Positions 60,828 through 64,000 of a stretch of 64,000 nucleotides of DNA are shown one piece after another. The translations under genes were made by a program, and so were the position numbers. This DNA is from an uncultured Alphaproteobacteria bacterium (GTDB taxonomy: Bacteria > Pseudomonadota > Alphaproteobacteria > Rs-D84): positions 164,940-228,939 of the forward strand of contig CALXZM010000001.1 in assembly GCA_944393245.1 (NCBI GenBank), read 5' to 3'. The notes beneath the pieces are model-generated. The model worked only from the letters and a program-made list of their open reading frames with translations, had not been told where the DNA came from and did not search any database. Numbering within the stretch: position 1 is the first letter of the stretch; each line of letters starts with the position of its first letter.

Positions 60828-62397
60828 TGGTTTATCGGCTGATTTAATTGCGCGTGTGTTGGGCGACGCGCCAAAATATACTTTGGCGGAACTGGAGGAA
60901 AAATTCCCGCCACGCAATTTGCCGGATGGTGCGTTTGTAACGCGCTTTGCACCCAGTCCCACGGGTTATATGCATATTGGTGGCCTGTACCAGGCATTGA
61001 TTGATTGCAAATTGGCATATGATACGGGTGGTGTTTTTATGCTGCGCATCGAAGATACAGATACCAAGCGCGAGGTTGCAGATGCCGTAGAAATAATCAA
61101 AAATTCAATGCAACGATTCGGGTTGAAGTATAATGATATGCCTGAATATGGGCCGTATTATCAGTCCCAGCGGCGCGATATTTATCACAGTGTGGCGGCC
61201 GATTTATTGGCGCGTGGGTTGGCGTATCCGTGCTTTTTAACCGCGGACGAGATGGCGCGTATTCGTGAAAATCAAAAGGCTGCGGGCTTTGCCACCGGTA
61301 TATACGGCGAATTTGCGCGCGACCGTGATATTACTGATGATGAAATAATTCGTCGTTTGGACGCCGGCGAAGTGCCATCTGTTCGTTTGTATTCAACTGG
61401 TAACCCCGAACAACGTATTTTCTGCAAGGATGCCGTTCGTGGTTCAATTGGTTTCCCAGAAAATAACGAAGATATTGTTTTGATTAAATCAAATGACGGT
61501 TTGCCAACGTATCATTTCGCGCACCTGTGCGATGACCATTTTATGCGCACAACACATGTTGTGCGTGGGGCAGAATGGCTGCCGTCATTCCCGTTGCATA
61601 TTCAATTGTTTCGCATGATGGGGTGGGCACCGCCGATGTATATTCATACATCAACAATTGATAAAATTGATGCGGATACTGGCAAGCAACGCAAATTGTC
61701 CAAGCGTCATGACCCCGAGGCAAATGTTGCATTCTTTCTGGCCGATGGTTGGCCGGTCGAGGCTGTGTTGGAATATTTATTCAATATTGCGGCATCTGGA
61801 TATGAAGAGGCAAAAAACAAAGGACAGGTTAAAAATATTTGGGAATACCAATTGCGACCCAAAAAAATTCCGATGTCGGGCGCGTTGTTTGATATGAAAA
61901 AGTTAGAATGGTGGGCGCGTGAATTTATCGGGACGTTGCCGGTTGATGAATTGGCGCGGCGCGTTCGTGATTGGGCAAATGAATATGACCCGGTGTGGGC
62001 GGCGCGAATCGGTGATAAACCGGAATATCTGAAAAATATTTTGGCAATTGAACGTGATAATCCAAAACGTATTCGTAAAGATTTTATTACATGGAAACAG
62101 ACTTTGGACGAAGTGTCTTATTTTTGGGACGATTTATTCGCGCCGAATACCGAATATGCGTTTAATTATGATTTGTTGCGCGCGTTTTTGGATGGGTTTG
62201 ACATTTGTGATGACAAAGATACTTGGTGGAATAAAATTGTTGCGATTGCCGCAAATGCGGGTGTTAAAAATGGTGATGTTGCCATGAATCTGCGTGTGGC
62301 GGTGACGGGGCGCACAAATACCCCGGATTTGTATTCAATTATGCAGGTTATGGGTGCGGATATGGTTAAATCACGTATAGAGAGAATTATAAAATGA
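60820..62397 (+). CDS. gltX: glutamyl-tRNA synthetase
   Basis: 525 residues, a little longer than usual. The HIGH motif reads H-I-G-G (in R-F-A-P-S-P-T-G-Y-M-H-I-G-G), R-I-E-D-T-D follows, and the KMSKS motif is K-L-S-K-R-H-D. It charges tRNA-Glu, possibly also tRNA-Gln for GatCAB. No leader peptide is visible because it overlaps the acetyltransferase gene. It overlaps the next gene by 4 bases. Confidence 0.94.
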   Translation: MRNGLSADLIARVLGDAPKYTLAELEEKFPPRNLPDGAFVTRFAPSPTGYMHIGGLYQALIDCKLAYDTGGVFMLRIEDTDTKREVADAVEIIKNSMQRFGLKYNDMPEYGPYYQSQRRDIYHSVAADLLARGLAYPCFLTADEMARIRENQKAAGFATGIYGEFARDRDITDDEIIRRLDAGEVPSVRLYSTGNPEQRIFCKDAVRGSIGFPENNEDIVLIKSNDGLPTYHFAHLCDDHFMRTTHVVRGAEWLPSFPLHIQLFRMMGWAPPMYIHTSTIDKIDADTGKQRKLSKRHDPEANVAFFLADGWPVEAVLEYLFNIAASGYEEAKNKGQVKNIWEYQLRPKKIPMSGALFDMKKLEWWAREFIGTLPVDELARRVRDWANEYDPVWAARIGDKPEYLKNILAIERDNPKRIRKDFITWKQTLDEVSYFWDDLFAPNTEYAFNYDLLRAFLDGFDICDDKDTWWNKIVAIAANAGVKNGDVAMNLRVAVTGRTNTPDLYSIMQVMGADMVKSRIERIIK

Positions 62398-63140
62398 CCA
62401 AGACAAAACAAATTACACGTCAACAGTTACGAACGGTCAAGTCTGATTCGCGGGCGAATCGGTTGCTGAAATTTTTGCGTGCGACGGGGCTGTTTCGTTG
62501 GGAACGCCCCAGCACCCATGCCGAAGAGGTTTTGAACATTTTAACCCATGGTATTGGGGTTGGGTTGGCAATTGCAGGATTGACTTTGTTGGTTGTGTTT
62601 GCGGCATTGGCGCATAATCCGTGGGCGGTTGTGTCGTGTGCAATATTTGGCGTTACAATGATAACACTGTATTTTGGTTCGACCATGTGTCACGCGACAA
62701 TCGGTCGGCGCGGGGAATGCTTTTTTGAGGTTTGGGACAGTGTTGCCATTTATGCGCTGATTGCCGGTACATACACACCGTTTTTACTGGTAAATTTGCG
62801 TGGGGGCCTGGGGTGGACTGTATTTGGGATATTGTGGGCGATTGTAATCCTGGGCGCGATTATGAAAATGCGTAACCCGCACAATCAGCCGAAATGGGTT
62901 GTTGTGTTGTATCTGATTATGGGGTGGACATTGTTGTTTATATTGCCGGCAATGCTGCGTAATATTCCGTCACGTGGGTTATGGTTTATATTGGCGGGCG
63001 GGTTGTCTTATTCGCTGGGGGTAATATTTTACCTGTGGCGGCGTATGAAGTATTCACATGCAATTTGGCACTTGTTTGTAATAGGGGGCAGTGTGTGCTT
63101 CTTTTTCGCCGTGTTGTTCGGGTGTATAATTGATTTATAG
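62394..63140 (+). CDS. hemolysin III / YqfA-type PAQR-like membrane protein
   Basis: 248 residues with seven hydrophobic helices after a basic N-terminus. The family metal ligands appear intact: S-T-M-C-H (S-x3-H) in the second helix, W-D-S-V-A-I-Y in the third, and H-A-I-W-H (H-x3-H) in the last. Family members may be ceramidase-like hydrolases; no lytic role should be assumed. The start overlaps the gltX stop. Confidence 0.85.
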   Translation: MTKTKQITRQQLRTVKSDSRANRLLKFLRATGLFRWERPSTHAEEVLNILTHGIGVGLAIAGLTLLVVFAALAHNPWAVVSCAIFGVTMITLYFGSTMCHATIGRRGECFFEVWDSVAIYALIAGTYTPFLLVNLRGGLGWTVFGILWAIVILGAIMKMRNPHNQPKWVVVLYLIMGWTLLFILPAMLRNIPSRGLWFILAGGLSYSLGVIFYLWRRMKYSHAIWHLFVIGGSVCFFFAVLFGCIIDL

Positions 63141-63144
63141 TATG

Positions 63145-63173
63145 TTGACATTTGTTCAAAATAGTACTATGAT
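63145..63173 (+). promoter_or_regulatory. promoter of the thrS leader, close to consensus
   Basis: TTGACA (63145-63150), 17-base spacer, TATGAT (63168-63173). The start site should be near 63180, leaving 3-4 bases before the leader ATG. Confidence 0.8.
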
Positions 63174-63183
63174 TTACAGGGTT

Positions 63184-63240
63184 ATGAATAAATATTTTAT
63201 GTTCTTTACAACAACTACAACAACCCCTGCGGGGGTGTAG
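63184..63240 (+). CDS. thrS leader peptide with six consecutive Thr codons
   Basis: Frame MNKYFMFFTTTTTTPAGV then TAG. Codons ACA-ACA-ACT-ACA-ACA-ACC run into CCT-GCG-GGG-GTG, so ACCCC and GGGGGT form a hairpin around the end of the run. A second hairpin TGCGG/CCGCGCA (about 63249-63266) follows. The layout is that of a ribosome-stalling leader sensing threonyl-tRNA, upstream of the enzyme that makes it. It starts 3-4 bases from the predicted transcript start. Confidence 0.8.
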   Translation: MNKYFMFFTTTTTTPAGV

Positions 63241-63323
63241 ATTCTGTTTGCGGTTTTATCCGCGCAATGCAATAATTAATAATAACTCTATTTTTATTTA
63301 TAAATTACCAAGGGATTTATATT

Positions 63324-64000
63324 ATGTCATATCCAATTGAAACGATTCGGCATTCACTGGCGCACGTTATGGCGGCGGCGGTTCAGAAACTGTATCCAGA
63401 TGTTAAATTTGCGGGCGGTCCCGCGATTGAAAATGGGTTCTATTACGATTTTGATACTGAACACAGATTTTCCGAAGAGGATTTTGAAAAAATCGAACGT
63501 GAAATGCGCGATTTAATCAAATCAAATGGCCGATTCGAACAACGGTTTGTATCATTGGACGAAGCAAAACAGATTTTTGCAAATCAACCATATAAAATGG
63601 AATGGTTGAACGAATATGATGCGGCCGGGGAACAGTTGTCTGTGTATACTTTTCGTGATTTTGTTGACCTGTGTCGTGGACCGCACGTGGAAAGTTCCAA
63701 GGATTTACCGCGTGACGCGTTCAAAATTCGCAATGTTGCCGGTGCATACTGGAAGGGCGATGCAAAAAACAAAATGCTGCAACGCATTTATGTCGATGCC
63801 TTTGCATCCAAAGAAGAATTGGACGAATTTCTGAAAATGCAGGAAGAGGCCGCCGCGCGTGATAATCGCAAATTGGGCAAGGATATGGATTTGTTCCATT
63901 TTGAACCGGACTATGCGCCGGGTGCGGTGTTTTGGCATGACAAGGGGTATAAAATTTATCGCAAACTGATTGAATATATTCGTCATCGCCAGGAACGCGC
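63324..64000 (+). CDS. thrS: threonyl-tRNA synthetase, N-terminal part (runs off window), lacking TGS domain
   Basis: The gene opens I-E-T-I-R-H-S-L-A-H-V-M-A-A-A-V, which in typical ThrS follows the N-terminal TGS domain of about 60 residues, so that domain is missing. Then G-G-P-A-I-E-N-G-F-Y-Y-D-F (editing domain) and L-C-R-G-P-H-V-E. The catalytic domain lies beyond the window. AAGGGAT precedes the ATG. Controlled by the upstream leader. Confidence 0.9.
   Translation, partial: MSYPIETIRHSLAHVMAAAVQKLYPDVKFAGGPAIENGFYYDFDTEHRFSEEDFEKIEREMRDLIKSNGRFEQRFVSLDEAKQIFANQPYKMEWLNEYDAAGEQLSVYTFRDFVDLCRGPHVESSKDLPRDAFKIRNVAGAYWKGDAKNKMLQRIYVDAFASKEELDEFLKMQEEAAARDNRKLGKDMDLFHFEPDYAPGAVFWHDKGYKIYRKLIEYIRHRQER

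Overview
The window reads as a chromosomal segment of an AT-rich, uncultured-type alphaproteobacterium, probably host-associated. This is inferred from the gene set: a MucR-family regulator, an alphaproteobacterial-type AddB, SecB, a LolC/D exporter, LptG, MltA, and small DUF721 and RHH_4-like proteins. Most genes are housekeeping and tightly packed, often overlapping by 1-20 bases. No phage, insertion sequence or CRISPR array is evident.

Layout. 1-7069: a partial FtsQ-like gene, small lipoproteins, a secretin-like lipoprotein, the lipoprotein exporter genes lolC-lolD, and four lineage-specific envelope proteins built on cysteine-pair repeats. 7098-7546: tRNA-Gly and tRNA-Tyr, with a duplicated tRNA-Gly 3' end between them. 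7555-17112: hxlR, a cupin, a TrmH-like methyltransferase, the divergent LpoA-like/rsmI pair, engB, addB, xthA and an acyl-CoA ligase. 17113-21846: a heptamer minisatellite and two inverted copies of a structured RNA of about 155 nt. Each RNA lies just upstream of a small HTH gene, and the pair flanks mnmE-ruvA and yebC-ruvC. 21847-26260: dciA-like, mltA, secB, MFS, recA. 26276-31053: five glycosyltransferase-type genes. 31040-36312: typA, serS with a leader peptide, trxB and three tandem structured repeats. 36313-46371: a J-domain protein, xerD with a 43-aa overlapping small ORF, lptG, greA, mutL, yajC-secD-secF, a degenerate S41 protease and a PAP2 phosphatase. 46429-56508: ftsK, two outer-membrane barrels, rarA, a MucR variant, a GH24-TPR protein and a YbeY-Lnt fusion. 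56804-58885: a four-gene operon of mostly unknown function. 58929-64000: an unknown protein, trmB, a GNAT acetyltransferase, gltX, an HlyIII-like protein, and thrS with a Thr-codon leader peptide.

Three observations stand out. First, the two structured RNAs share a promoter and a terminator, several of their helices covary, and each contains a possible helix-swapping element; I do not recognise the class. Second, thrS and serS each have a leader peptide with a run of cognate codons (six Thr, three Ser) joined to a short GC hairpin and the same P-x-G-V ending, and both start almost at the predicted transcript 5' end. Third, the repeat array after trxB has covarying hairpins.

Envelope biogenesis is a recurring theme. 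LolC/D, the YbeY-Lnt fusion, MltA, the LpoA-like protein, LptG, SecB/SecDF/YajC, several lipoproteins and two barrels together suggest a Gram-negative envelope with active lipoprotein trafficking and a surface polysaccharide. All functions come from reading sequence motifs; no database search was run.
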